From the NCBI GenBank assembly GCA_030827475.1, contig JAUREJ010000009.1, forward strand, positions 1 to 60,086: a stretch of DNA of 60,086 nucleotides, written 5' to 3'. The notes beneath the pieces are model-generated. The model ran no database searches and was not told the DNA's origin. It saw only the letters and a program-made list of their open reading frames with translations. Shown piece after piece: positions 34,773 through 45,590 of the stretch. The position numbers and the translations under genes are program-made. The first letter of the stretch is position 1. Every line of letters begins with the position of its first letter. This DNA comes from Candidatus Poseidonia sp. Its GTDB lineage: Archaea > Thermoplasmatota > Poseidoniia > Poseidoniales > Poseidoniaceae.

Positions 34773-37078
34773 CCTTGGGTCAGCGTGGCCCAAACCTTGT
34801 CCTTACGAAGCGAATCGGCCGTGCAAATGGTGGCCATATTCACGATGTGGCGAACACCGTCTTGGCGTGCGACGAGTTGCACGGGTTGAGCCATGCCCTC
34901 CAAGATAGGGCCCGTCATCTCCGCATCGCCGAGCTCCTCGAGCAATTTGTAGGCAATGTTTGCCGAGGCGAGGTTGGGTAAAATCAACACGTTGGCGGGA
35001 CCGACGAGTTCCATGAACGGGTATTCTTCCTGAACCGCTGGATTGAGGGCCGTGTCGCCTTGCATCGGTCCGTCGATCATCAAGGTAGGGTCGAGCGTCC
35101 GGGCGATTTGGACCGCCTCTTCGATGCGTTGGCTTCGCTGAGCGCGAGTGGACCCGAAGTTGGAAAACGAAAGCATCGCCACCCGAGGAGCCACACCAAA
35201 TCGGCGTGCAACCTTCGCGGTCTGGACGGCAATTTCAGCCAACGTTCGACTGTCAGGGTAGACGTTCACGGTCGCATCCGCGAGGAAGATGGTGCGGCCC
35301 TTGACGTTCATCATGTAGCAGCCGATGACGCAATGTGCGTCGTCCGCTTTGCCGATGAGTTCCAGCGTAGGTCGAAGCACATCAGCGTAATTCCGACTCA
35401 CGCCTCCGACAAAACCGTCGGCATCCCCTGAATGAACCATTTGCGCCGCAAAATAAGGTCGGCTCTTCAGCAGGCGAGCAGCATCGAGCCAGGTGGTCCC
35501 CTTACGTTGTCGTCGCTTGAAGAAGGCGTTGGCGTAGACGGTTTTTCGCCGCTCGTCGTAGCGGGGGTCGCAGGCTTCGTAGGCGAAGTTCAAACCGAGT
35601 TCCTCAACCATGCGGTTGATGCGGTCAACCGGCCCGAGCAAGATGGGAGAGCAGATGTTTTGATCAACCAATTGAGCCGCTGCCCGAAGCACGGATTCTT
35701 TGTCGCCTTCAGGGAAAACGATGCGCTTGCCTTTGCCTTTGACCTGGTTGATAACTTGACGCATGACGGAGTAGGATTCACCAAGGCGTGCTTCCAACTC
35801 CTCGCGATAGCGAACCAGGCTGAATTCTTCGGACGTTACCCCCGCAACGCCTTCCTCGATCGCGGCTTCTGCGACGGCAGCGGCTTCCCAGATCAAAACA
35901 CGCCGGTCAAAGGGTTTGGGAATGATGTATTCCGGCCCGTATTGCATGACGACGCCGTCATAAGCTGCTGAAATGTAGTCGGGTACCGGTTCTTTGGCCA
36001 AGGCTGCGAGCGCCCGAGTAGCGGCCATTTTCATGTTTTGCGTGATGTCCCTCGCCCGCACGTCAAGAGCGCCACGGAAGATGTAAGGGAAGCCAAGCAC
36101 GTTGTTGACTTGATTCGGATAATCCGACCGCCCTGTGGCGATGATGGCGTCGTTGCGAACCTTCAGCACCTCTTCAGGCGTGATTTCCGGCGTGGGGTTG
36201 GCCAAAGCGAAGATAATGGGATTCTCGGCCATGCTGGCGACCATCTTTCCTGTGACAAGACCACCGCGTGAAAGCCCAAGCATCACGTCAGCACCTTTCA
36301 GTGCATCCGCAAGTTCGCCTGCGGGCCGATCGTGGGCGAACGGCGCTTTGTATTCGTTCAGTTCACCGGCATCCAACCGAGCCTTGGTCACGATGCCTTG
36401 GCTGTCGACCAGGGTGATGTTGGCCATCGAAACCCCAACGGCAACGTAGTGATTTGCACAGGCGATGGCCGATGCTCCAGCCCCGATGACCACGACCTTC
36501 AGGTCACTCAAGGCCTTTCCTTGGAGTTCGGCAGCGTTCAAGAGGGCTGCAGCAGAGATGATGGCGGTGCCGTGTTGGTCGTCGTGCATCACCGGGATAT
36601 CGGTCGCTTCGGCAATCCGTCGCTCGATTTCAAAACATTCAGGCGCCTTGATGTCCTCAAGATTGATGCCTCCAAAGGTTTTCGAGATGTTGACCACGGT
36701 GTTGATGAATTCCTCCGAGTCTTCAGTATCAACTTCGATGTCAAACACATCGATGCCGGCGAAGGTCTTCAGCAAGAGACCCTTGCCCTCCATCACGGGC
36801 TTGCTCGCCAGCGCCCCAATGTTGCCGAGCCCGAGCACAGCGGTCCCGTTTGAAATCACGGCGACAAGGTTGCCTTTGGAGGTGTACCGGTAAGCATCTT
36901 CCGGACGCTTTTCAATCTCAAGGCAGGGGTAAGCCACGCCCGGGGAATACGCAAGGCTCAGTTCGTGGGCCGTCGAATGCGGTTTGGTGGGGACGACCTT
37001 GATCTTCCCCTTTGGCTCCGCTTCGTGGTACTCAAGCGCTTCCTTACGGAGAAGGCGATCCTTTTTGTTGAGCGACAT
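34754..37078 (-). CDS. maeB: NADP-dependent malic enzyme fused to phosphotransacetylase-like domain (MaeB type)
   Basis: AYSPGVAYPCLEI, MHDDQHGTAIISAAALLNA, VVIGAGASAIACANHY; C-terminal PTA-like KRIVFPEGDKESVLRAA...YPDSRTLAEIAVQTAKVARRFGVAPRVAMLSFSNFGS. Confidence 0.95.
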   Translation of the reverse strand: MSLNKKDRLLRKEALEYHEAEPKGKIKVVPTKPHSTAHELSLAYSPGVAYPCLEIEKRPEDAYRYTSKGNLVAVISNGTAVLGLGNIGALASKPVMEGKGLLLKTFAGIDVFDIEVDTEDSEEFINTVVNISKTFGGINLEDIKAPECFEIERRIAEATDIPVMHDDQHGTAIISAAALLNAAELQGKALSDLKVVVIGAGASAIACANHYVAVGVSMANITLVDSQGIVTKARLDAGELNEYKAPFAHDRPAGELADALKGADVMLGLSRGGLVTGKMVASMAENPIIFALANPTPEITPEEVLKVRNDAIIATGRSDYPNQVNNVLGFPYIFRGALDVRARDITQNMKMAATRALAALAKEPVPDYISAAYDGVVMQYGPEYIIPKPFDRRVLIWEAAAVAEAAIEEGVAGVTSEEFSLVRYREELEARLGESYSVMRQVINQVKGKGKRIVFPEGDKESVLRAAAQLVDQNICSPILLGPVDRINRMVEELGLNFAYEACDPRYDERRKTVYANAFFKRRQRKGTTWLDAARLLKSRPYFAAQMVHSGDADGFVGGVSRNYADVLRPTLELIGKADDAHCVIGCYMMNVKGRTIFLADATVNVYPDSRTLAEIAVQTAKVARRFGVAPRVAMLSFSNFGSTRAQRSQRIEEAVQIARTLDPTLMIDGPMQGDTALNPAVQEEYPFMELVGPANVLILPNLASANIAYKLLEELGDAEMTGPILEGMAQPVQLVARQDGVRHIVNMATICTADSLRKDKVWATLTQGQDTSS

Positions 37079-37268
37079 ACGAAGTCCCAGCACAATCGGG
37101 GAGGAAGAGGTGTTTGAGTCTTGTGCGGAAACGAACCGTCCGAGCACCAATCCAAGGACCAACAGCGACGGCGGAACCGAAACGAATCCGTTTTGTTCCA
37201 AAATCACTGAAGCGTTGTTCCAGCAATCAAGGGCCTGTTTCAAATACGGGGAAAGACCCGTTTCGTTC

Positions 37269-40200
37269 ATGAACAAGGCGAATTCGGCTTATCGCCGCTC
37301 GCAACAGCGCCAAAAAGCCGTTTCGATGGTGGCCCTCATGCTCCTCATGTCCATGAGTCCATTGTTGACCTTACCTACGGTTTCGGCCCATGCCGAACCC
37401 AGTGGAGTCTCATGGCCGCTGGAGGGAAGCAACGACACGGGGTGGATTCGCCTCGATGCAACAGGTGCCAACCCGCTTACTGGCCAACAAGCCACGGCCG
37501 ATTGGAACCTTTCCTTTGCTCCAGGTGCCGCCCTCTCCAACGTGACCCTTGAAATCCGAGCAAGTGGTGAAAACGGGTTGACCATCAGCGAGCCGCATCT
37601 CACCGTCAACGGCATGGGAACATCACTCTTTGATTGGCGGGGCCTGGGTACGCTTGGGCAGGCCAACGACTTTGCAAGCGGCTCAATCTACACCGGTCGA
37701 TTGAACCCCAACAGCAACTCAGGTGCTGGATGGGATCTGCCATCGGACGCCGAAATCACCGAGATGATCATCGAGGTTTTGTCGCCTTCCGATCCCCTTG
37801 TTTCCCTCGGGCCCGTCTCGTTTGAAATCAACGACGCGGAGGTAGACGACGCCTCGGGCTTACTCTACTTGGCCACGACGACAAAACTCCTCCTGCTCAA
37901 CGCCAACAACGACCCTGTCATCGTTGACGCTTACGACTTTGAGTCCGAAGGAGGTGTCTTGGACATCGTGATTGACGACACCAACGCTGTGCTCCATTTG
38001 CTGCTTGGCGACGGGACCTTCCGCGCCATGTCGCTTCTTGACAGCACTTCCCTCGCAGCGTTGGGCGACGGCGACGTCGACCGCTTCCTCATGACCAGCG
38101 CCGGTGATGTGTTTGCGGCCAGCGGCACTGGCCTGTACGAGTGGGACGGCGGCGCATGGAAGCAGCGCATGGTATCCACTTCCAGCGACACCCCCACGCG
38201 GGCTTTGGCCATGGTCGAAGTCAACGGCATCGTGTATGCCTCCATCGAAGGCGCGGGCGTGTTGCGCTACAACACCGCTAACGCTCAGGCGCTTTCCACT
38301 TGGTCCACCGCCAATTCCCTCCACTCCGACAATGTGGTTCAAATCGTACCCTCCGGAAACCAATTGCTCCTTGGTTCCACCGACTCTGGCGTGGGGCGCT
38401 TTGATTACGCCGCTGGGTTTTGGCTATCCACCTGGACCTCCGCCAATTGGCTGGCAAGCGACGACATCGCCGGTATCCAGCGAGTTGGGAGCGTTCTGTA
38501 CATCCTCAACGGGGATTCGCTTCACACCTACAACGTCTCCAACGGGGTGTTTTCCACGAACTACGACCTCGCCAACCTCAACCTCGCCGGAACCGGTGCA
38601 TCCCTCCTTCTCTGGGATGGGGCAGGGGTTGGGTCGCCATCTACACCTGCACTTCTGGTCGACGATGCAAGCGGAACCTTGGCCCACCTCAGCCCCGAGC
38701 AAGTCCCGTTCTTCGAGGGCAACATCGTCCTCGCAAGCGGACCCATAACCACGGACATGGTTGACATCGTTGAACTCGACAACATCCTCTACATCTCGGC
38801 GGGTGACGGCTCTGGCATCTTGCGCTACGACATCGAAAATGCCGTTTGGATGACGCCATGGACCGGCTTGAACGACGATGCCGTGGCCTTGGTGGCCGCA
38901 CCTTCGTCCACAGGGGTCACCTCCTTGTTCGCAGCCACGTCTGCCCAACCAACGGTCAAGGAGTTGGGCCAAGCCGGCCAAGTGCTCACCACCTACGATG
39001 GAACCTCGGGATGCTACCCCTCAACCTCGGATATCGTGGGTTTGGCCGTTGATGCGAACAACGTCGTGATGAGTCTTGACAGCGGAGTGTTCGTTCACTT
39101 CCAACGCACGGGTCAACAGGCAGGTGCGTGTACAGCGTACGACACCACAAACGGCTTGCCCTCTTCGTTCCTTGGCGATGTGGCTCTTTACGGCGGAAAC
39201 GCTTATCTGGCCACCGAAGACAAAGGCGTGTTACGCTACAACATCGCCAACGACACCTGGCTCGAGCCTTGGGGGTCGACCGGCATCAACGGCGTCAACG
39301 AAGCCCCCGTGGCCATGGTCGGCGATATCCTGCACCTTGGCCTGCAAGGGTTCGGTGTGGTTCGCAAGGACATGAGCACCGGAGAAATCCTGTCGCCGCT
39401 TTTGGCGTCGAACCAAGGGGGTGTTTTGCCCTCGAACCAAATCTACGCATTGGAGTCCGACGGTTCCAACTTGTACATCGGCACGCAGCAGGGCGCCCGG
39501 AAATGGGACGGCAACCAAGCCACAAATTTCGGCCAAGGAAGCACGTGGCAAACCCGCCCCTTCCAGTTCTTTGATTTCGTCATCGACGGAGGGGATTTGT
39601 ATGCGGGAACCAACATCGGCGTTTGCAAATACACCCTCTCCACCATGGCCGTCAACGATTGTCAAAACGTCTACGACGGCATGCCCAACTGGGCGACCTA
39701 CAGCGTGGGTGTGGATGCATCCTACGTCTATGGGGGCACCAACGACGGCGTTGGACTCATCACCAAATCCAATTTCCAACACGACACGAACTGGGGCGAA
39801 GGAACCCAAACAGGAAACGCCGTGGTGGAGATCATGGGCGACATCGCCTACATCGGCACGGAAGGCTTGGGCGTGCTGCGCTACAACATCACCTCCAACC
39901 ATTGGTTGACGCCGTTCAACGAAGACAACGGTGTTCTCGACGGTGGAAACGACGACGTGACGGGTTTGGTCGCCGATATCCGCCCCAATCTGCTTTGGGT
40001 TGGCGGCGACGACGGTTTCCAATTGATCAACGTCACGACCGGTTCCGAAGCCTACGACATCGAACGCAACAGCAACCTGTACACCGCTTCTGGACCGCCC
40101 CATGAAATGGTGATTCACAACAACATCCTCTACTACCACGCCAGCACAGCCAGCGATGAAGTCAGTCGCCTTGACGTCGCCAACCTCACGGCGCTCAGCA

Positions 40201-43200
40201 ACCTCGACATCGGGGCACAAGTCGGCGAAAACGGAGGCGACATCACCTCAATGGAAATCATCGGCGACGAGTTGTTGGTGAGCGTGGTCTCGGGCCAGTG
40301 GTGGAACGCAGACGGGTCGGGTGGCATCGCTCGCTGGGACACGGTGAACGCCTCGTTCGCTCCAAACGTGCTTCCAACGGGCTCCATCGACCGCGTCACC
40401 GCCTACGAATCGTCCGCTGGCAACACCTGGGTGGCATGGGGCGAATTGAAGCTGGACCTCTACGATGCTAACCGTTCCCTCGTGAACTCGTGGACCTCGT
40501 TCGACCTCCCGATTCGAGGCATCGTTGAATACGACGGTGAAACCTTGTTTGCTACCGAAGACGGTGTGCTTCGCTACAACGAATCCACCAACCAGTGGAA
40601 CTCGAAATGGGAAGCGGGCAACGGCCTGCCGAACAACGCTGGTGAACGATTCTACGAGCTTTGGACCAACGGAAACGACCTCGTGATCGGCGGAGCCCGG
40701 TTCAGCAACTTCGGAGGCTTCCAAGAGGGGATCATCTCCCACCTCAGTTCATCCGGGGCATGGACAACCTATCCGGCAGACTCCCTCACCAACGTCCCTG
40801 ACGGCTACCCAATTTCGATGGAAATGTGCGGGGGTGTACTCAACGTTGCCATGTACAACGGAAACGGTGGCATCGCGCGCATCGACCTGCAGAACGGAAC
40901 CCTCTCCCCCCTCGACAGAACCCAACTTGACGGAACCGGACCTGCATCGGTCACCTGCGACGCCCAAGACACCCTTTACATCGGCTACTACAACGACAAC
41001 CAACCCGTTTCCCGGTACAGCTATGTTACAGCTGCCTTCCTTTCCAGCCTCACCACCTCAAGCCACAACCTGCCCAGCGACCGTGTCTGGTACGACGGCC
41101 TCGCCCATTCCGGCACCCAACTCCTCGTGGGGCACGGTATCGGGTTCACCGGAACCAACGTCATCGGCGGGGGGTACTCCACCTTGGTCGCCAACGGTGC
41201 CACGGCGCTTCAGGCTCAAGTGTATAGCGGTGGGTCCTCCGTGACCTCCTTCCAGTGGCAGAGCGGTTCATCGCAATGGCTCATCGGTCAAGCCGGTGGC
41301 GCCTCTGGGTACAGCCATGTTTCGAGCCTGTCGTCAAACGGCATGCAGAAGATCGTCGACCTCCCCGGATTGGTCAGCGGCCAAGTTTCCGCCATGACCG
41401 CCAACAGCACCCACATCTGGGCCGCAACCGGAGGCGGACAAACGGGCGGCGCTGGAAATTTCGGTGGAAGCGGCACCGGACTGCTCCAAGGCATCTTCCT
41501 TCCCAACGGCAGCGTCGAATGGACCTACGGCTGGACCCTTCCGGGCAACACCGTCGCCAACGACCTCATGCTCAACGGTGGCGATTTGTACATCGCCTCA
41601 AACCCTGACGGCTTGTACAAACTCAACCTCCGGACCAAGGCCATCACAGCAATTTCTGGCTCACTCCACGGAAAGTTCGACACGATGCACCTCTACAACG
41701 GCGAATTCGTGTTCGGTTTAGCAGGTGACGGCGGAAGCCCGCCGGGCGTGCAAATGTTTGATCCGTCCACGGGCCAATTCGGGAACGGTCGCCTCATAGC
41801 AGGTCTCCCTTCCAACATCATCAACGGGTTCACCTCCACGACCGATGTTCTGTACATCGCCACCAACGGCGGCATCGGCCGATGGAATTACAGCACCAAC
41901 GACTGGATGGATTCCATCACAGCGGGCAACGGATTGCCCAACGACATCGTCGAAGACGTGGTTTCGGTCGGTGATGACATCTACATGGCCACACCTTCCG
42001 GAGTGTTCGTTTGGGACGCCTCCACCGGGAACGGCACCACCATGACGACCGCCGACGGTCTGATGGGACAATCCGCTTGGGGCTTGGTCAAACATACGAG
42101 CAGTTCAGGTGCGGTCTCCATCCTCGTCAGCCACGACGGTCGGGGTCCAGAGCGACCCGGCGTGAGCATCATTGACGCAGCCACACAGCAGGTCACCTCC
42201 ACTCACCGGTTCGACCAACTTCCGTCCAACACCGTCACCGCACTCACCAGCGATTGGTGGGGCCTTCACATCGCTACGGAAGGTTGGCCGCTGACCCATT
42301 GGAACGCTTCCAGCGGTGATTTTGAAGACGGTGCAATCTTCACTCAAGTGCAGTATCCCGTTCACAGCATGTTTAGTAACGGTGACCAACTTTTGGCATT
42401 GGGCGGACAAAACGACGGCATGTTGGTCGAAGCGCGAACCGTCGCACACGCTTCTCTGCAAACCTTCCGCCCCGGAAGCGTGACCGGGGGAACGTTGGGT
42501 GCGAACACGATTTGGATCATCACCGAGGACGGCCTCCAAGGTTGGGCCAACAACCGACAATACACACCGGTGGAAGAAGTCAGCATGCGCCGGGCCCTGC
42601 CTTTGACGCTGCGAGCCATGAACAACGGCGGGGGCGTGGACGTGAGCAACATGACCCACCCAGGCATGCCCGTCCAACTCGTTGACTCCACCATGCCTTA
42701 CCAACTGGACGGTTCGCAAGGTACGCCAGGCGTTCACAACCTCCTCTTCCAAAACGTCCCCGTGGTCATGACCTCACCCGTGGAAGGCGCTGCCATCTGG
42801 GCCAGGGCTGTCTCGCTCGAGTACGACGTTACCTTGAACATCAGCGGAGACCCTGCGCTCGCGTTGAACCTGCAGGACGCCGTGGACAACGGACAACTTT
42901 TCAACAACACGCGGCACGTTTCTCTTCGCCTGTATTCGCCCGCCAACGGGTCCTTGGAAGCGCGCATCACCTACGATTATGTTCGCTCGGACACCCCCGT
43001 TACAATGGAGGGATTGGTGGACCGGCCCGACGACGGCGGGGGCATGCTCACGGCCTCTTGGTCGCTGGTTCATGACGAAGACTTTGCTCGCTACCTCATC
43101 TTCGTCAACGAAGGGCCTTGGAGCGCTTCACCGAGCGAATTGATGCTGTTGGGACAAACCCCCGACAAAGCCATCTCCCTCCACAGCCGACTGTCTGCTG

Positions 43201-45581
43201 ATGTTGAGACCGCAAACGGTCAACCGCTTCAAGACGGCGTGGAATACTACGCCACCGTCGTGGTTGAGTACAGCGATGGACGATGGGGTGAAGTGGCCGA
43301 TGCACTCGGTCCAGCGAGTCCCAGCGACGAAATTCCCGGCGCACCCTTGTGGGCATCCGCACAGGCGCTTGGCAATTCAGGCGATGACGGCGATGTGGAG
43401 CTTGAGTGGGCTCGCTGCACGGCGCTTGACCTGGCGAGGACGAACATCTACGTGGCCACCACCCCGATGACGGACGCTTATGGACGAACCCCCTACACTT
43501 CCATGGCACCAAACGAAGGCAACCTCTCGGTTGTCTCGCTCACGCCCGCAGTACCGGTTTGGATTGGCTTCACCTGCGTTGATAAAGCAGGTCAAGAGAA
43601 CCTCGCAAACATCACGGTCGTCGGACCCATCGTCCCAACCGGTGAACTCAACGACAACGAGGCACCTGAACCGGTTGAAGGAACCGCTGCAAGCGACATC
43701 CCGAACGACGAAGGTGGTCGTTTGCGGGTCACATGGAACCAGAGCGGTGCCGAAGACTGCGCCTTTTACACCGTCCTCATCAAGCAGGGTGACCACGTGC
43801 CGGAAAACGGTGAACGTGCCGGTGTTGACGGCTTTTCGCAGGCTGCCGTCGTCAACCCTTGCGATGCAACCGAGGCGGTCATCAGTTCAATGGACGGCGT
43901 CCCACTCATCGATGGGCAAGTCTACACGTTCGGTGTCGTCGCCTACGACGTCTGGATCAACGGCAACACGGACGAAGTGACGCTCGTCACGGCAACACCG
44001 TTCCAAAACATCGTCGGCCAAGGCAGCACGCCGCCGCGAATCATGTCCCTGATGGCTTTTGACCACCCCGATGATGACGGAACCGCCGTCGACGTGGTTT
44101 GGGAACCTTCAACGGTTGAAGACTTTGCATCCTACACCGTATGGGTCTCCAATCGTCCGGTTTCGAACCTTGCATCGGCTTACGCAACCTTCGGCACCGA
44201 CCCGGATGCTTGCGGTTGCTTCTCGTTCAACAAGCAGTGGATTGACGAGCGAACAAACCCCATCGAGCTAACCCTTTCCACCGCCCTCTACGTTCCTGAA
44301 GGAGGCGAGTTGACGGACGGCACCCTCGGTCTCATCCAGCCCGATGTGAAACTGTACGTTGCCGTCACGGTTCACGATCTCAAAGGCAACGTCCATCTGA
44401 CGAACCTGACGCAGGCAACCGTGACGCCCATTGACAACCAAAACGACATCACGGCGCCAGACCGCATCACGGACCTTGACCTGCGAGACCGACCCAACGA
44501 CGACGGTACGGCGCTCCTGCTGGACTTTGAGCCTTCAACCTCCAGCGACGTGGCCTTCTACGAGGTCCATGCAGCAACCTACGATTTCGGAGGCGCTGTC
44601 AACGCCCAACTTCCTTCCGTCGCCACCTTGGGCAGAAATCCCGCCTTCCCCGTCGTCATCGACCTTGTTGCAGGTGACGCCCCCGTCGTGCCCGGACAGA
44701 AAATCTGGGTGGCCGTTGTGGCGGTCGACACCTCGGGCAACGCTCACACCACCCAACTCACCGTGGTTTCAGCAGAATCGACGGATGAGGGGATCACTGA
44801 TGCGGGCATTTACCTGCCGGATATTGAAAGCGTTCAGGCTGAGTGGTTTGACAACACCAGCATCCTTGTCGAATGGCGGCACTCGATCGACGCCAATGTA
44901 CGTGGTTACCATGTTTACATCAGCGACGAGAGGTTTGTTTCGACCGAAGATGCAACGATGGTCGGCCAAACCGTGTCGGACAACACCTTCCTCATCACGA
45001 CCGAAAACTACGCCGAACTTGACGCCGCCTCGACGTGGTTCGTTGGTGTCGTTCCGTACGACGATTCGGTTGCAAAATCAACCGTGGAATCGGTCAAGGT
45101 CGACCCGCTCCAAACCGGTGAACAGGATGGTGAAACCTCAGACGAGACCGGACAACTCTCGCTTGACTCGCTCCTAACGGGTCCAAACATCATCGCAGCA
45201 GGGATGATCATCATCATCCTCTTGCTCCTCATTTTGGTCGTCCGCTCTCGAGGCGCTTCTTCCCAGAAAGCGAAGGGATGGGAACTCCAAGAGGCGACGT
45301 GGGGTATCCAAGACAAGGACTGGAGCGATGTTCCACCTGCACCTCCCTCGATGGCTGCACCGGCTCCACCCCAAGGCGTATCGACGCAGCAGGCCAACGA
45401 CATCTATGCCGCCGCCGATCAAATCCTAGCCACGTCGACCGGACGCGAGGTCTACCAGCAACAACAACCCGTTTTGCGCCCACAGGCTGACCCGTCGTTG
45501 CTCGATGGTTTGCTTGATGAGGCACCTGCGACGTCGAAAATGCCGCAAATTGACACGTCCTTCCTCGACGACCTGTTGTGA
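37269..45581 (+). CDS. Giant surface protein: propeller-type repeats, FN3-like domains, one C-terminal TM and cytosolic tail
   Basis: Signal (MVALMLLMSMSPLLTLPTVSAHA); many repeats of the type GVLRYNxxxxxWxxxW (GVLRYNTANAQALSTW, GILRYDIENAVWMTPW, GVLRYNIANDTWLEPW, GVLRYNITSNHWLTPF, GVLRYNESTNQWNSKW); TM NIIAAGMIIIILLLLILVVRSRG. ATG at 37269. Confidence 0.88.
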   Translation: MNKANSAYRRSQQRQKAVSMVALMLLMSMSPLLTLPTVSAHAEPSGVSWPLEGSNDTGWIRLDATGANPLTGQQATADWNLSFAPGAALSNVTLEIRASGENGLTISEPHLTVNGMGTSLFDWRGLGTLGQANDFASGSIYTGRLNPNSNSGAGWDLPSDAEITEMIIEVLSPSDPLVSLGPVSFEINDAEVDDASGLLYLATTTKLLLLNANNDPVIVDAYDFESEGGVLDIVIDDTNAVLHLLLGDGTFRAMSLLDSTSLAALGDGDVDRFLMTSAGDVFAASGTGLYEWDGGAWKQRMVSTSSDTPTRALAMVEVNGIVYASIEGAGVLRYNTANAQALSTWSTANSLHSDNVVQIVPSGNQLLLGSTDSGVGRFDYAAGFWLSTWTSANWLASDDIAGIQRVGSVLYILNGDSLHTYNVSNGVFSTNYDLANLNLAGTGASLLLWDGAGVGSPSTPALLVDDASGTLAHLSPEQVPFFEGNIVLASGPITTDMVDIVELDNILYISAGDGSGILRYDIENAVWMTPWTGLNDDAVALVAAPSSTGVTSLFAATSAQPTVKELGQAGQVLTTYDGTSGCYPSTSDIVGLAVDANNVVMSLDSGVFVHFQRTGQQAGACTAYDTTNGLPSSFLGDVALYGGNAYLATEDKGVLRYNIANDTWLEPWGSTGINGVNEAPVAMVGDILHLGLQGFGVVRKDMSTGEILSPLLASNQGGVLPSNQIYALESDGSNLYIGTQQGARKWDGNQATNFGQGSTWQTRPFQFFDFVIDGGDLYAGTNIGVCKYTLSTMAVNDCQNVYDGMPNWATYSVGVDASYVYGGTNDGVGLITKSNFQHDTNWGEGTQTGNAVVEIMGDIAYIGTEGLGVLRYNITSNHWLTPFNEDNGVLDGGNDDVTGLVADIRPNLLWVGGDDGFQLINVTTGSEAYDIERNSNLYTASGPPHEMVIHNNILYYHASTASDEVSRLDVANLTALSNLDIGAQVGENGGDITSMEIIGDELLVSVVSGQWWNADGSGGIARWDTVNASFAPNVLPTGSIDRVTAYESSAGNTWVAWGELKLDLYDANRSLVNSWTSFDLPIRGIVEYDGETLFATEDGVLRYNESTNQWNSKWEAGNGLPNNAGERFYELWTNGNDLVIGGARFSNFGGFQEGIISHLSSSGAWTTYPADSLTNVPDGYPISMEMCGGVLNVAMYNGNGGIARIDLQNGTLSPLDRTQLDGTGPASVTCDAQDTLYIGYYNDNQPVSRYSYVTAAFLSSLTTSSHNLPSDRVWYDGLAHSGTQLLVGHGIGFTGTNVIGGGYSTLVANGATALQAQVYSGGSSVTSFQWQSGSSQWLIGQAGGASGYSHVSSLSSNGMQKIVDLPGLVSGQVSAMTANSTHIWAATGGGQTGGAGNFGGSGTGLLQGIFLPNGSVEWTYGWTLPGNTVANDLMLNGGDLYIASNPDGLYKLNLRTKAITAISGSLHGKFDTMHLYNGEFVFGLAGDGGSPPGVQMFDPSTGQFGNGRLIAGLPSNIINGFTSTTDVLYIATNGGIGRWNYSTNDWMDSITAGNGLPNDIVEDVVSVGDDIYMATPSGVFVWDASTGNGTTMTTADGLMGQSAWGLVKHTSSSGAVSILVSHDGRGPERPGVSIIDAATQQVTSTHRFDQLPSNTVTALTSDWWGLHIATEGWPLTHWNASSGDFEDGAIFTQVQYPVHSMFSNGDQLLALGGQNDGMLVEARTVAHASLQTFRPGSVTGGTLGANTIWIITEDGLQGWANNRQYTPVEEVSMRRALPLTLRAMNNGGGVDVSNMTHPGMPVQLVDSTMPYQLDGSQGTPGVHNLLFQNVPVVMTSPVEGAAIWARAVSLEYDVTLNISGDPALALNLQDAVDNGQLFNNTRHVSLRLYSPANGSLEARITYDYVRSDTPVTMEGLVDRPDDGGGMLTASWSLVHDEDFARYLIFVNEGPWSASPSELMLLGQTPDKAISLHSRLSADVETANGQPLQDGVEYYATVVVEYSDGRWGEVADALGPASPSDEIPGAPLWASAQALGNSGDDGDVELEWARCTALDLARTNIYVATTPMTDAYGRTPYTSMAPNEGNLSVVSLTPAVPVWIGFTCVDKAGQENLANITVVGPIVPTGELNDNEAPEPVEGTAASDIPNDEGGRLRVTWNQSGAEDCAFYTVLIKQGDHVPENGERAGVDGFSQAAVVNPCDATEAVISSMDGVPLIDGQVYTFGVVAYDVWINGNTDEVTLVTATPFQNIVGQGSTPPRIMSLMAFDHPDDDGTAVDVVWEPSTVEDFASYTVWVSNRPVSNLASAYATFGTDPDACGCFSFNKQWIDERTNPIELTLSTALYVPEGGELTDGTLGLIQPDVKLYVAVTVHDLKGNVHLTNLTQATVTPIDNQNDITAPDRITDLDLRDRPNDDGTALLLDFEPSTSSDVAFYEVHAATYDFGGAVNAQLPSVATLGRNPAFPVVIDLVAGDAPVVPGQKIWVAVVAVDTSGNAHTTQLTVVSAESTDEGITDAGIYLPDIESVQAEWFDNTSILVEWRHSIDANVRGYHVYISDERFVSTEDATMVGQTVSDNTFLITTENYAELDAASTWFVGVVPYDDSVAKSTVESVKVDPLQTGEQDGETSDETGQLSLDSLLTGPNIIAAGMIIIILLLLILVVRSRGASSQKAKGWELQEATWGIQDKDWSDVPPAPPSMAAPAPPQGVSTQQANDIYAAADQILATSTGREVYQQQQPVLRPQADPSLLDGLLDEAPATSKMPQIDTSFLDDLL

Positions 45582-45590
45582 GGCGACCTC

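Noticed and set aside
39231-40220. 329-aa minus-strand ORF inside the giant surface-protein gene
   Set aside because: Antisense shadow of repetitive coding sequence; no recognisable domains or plausible start context.
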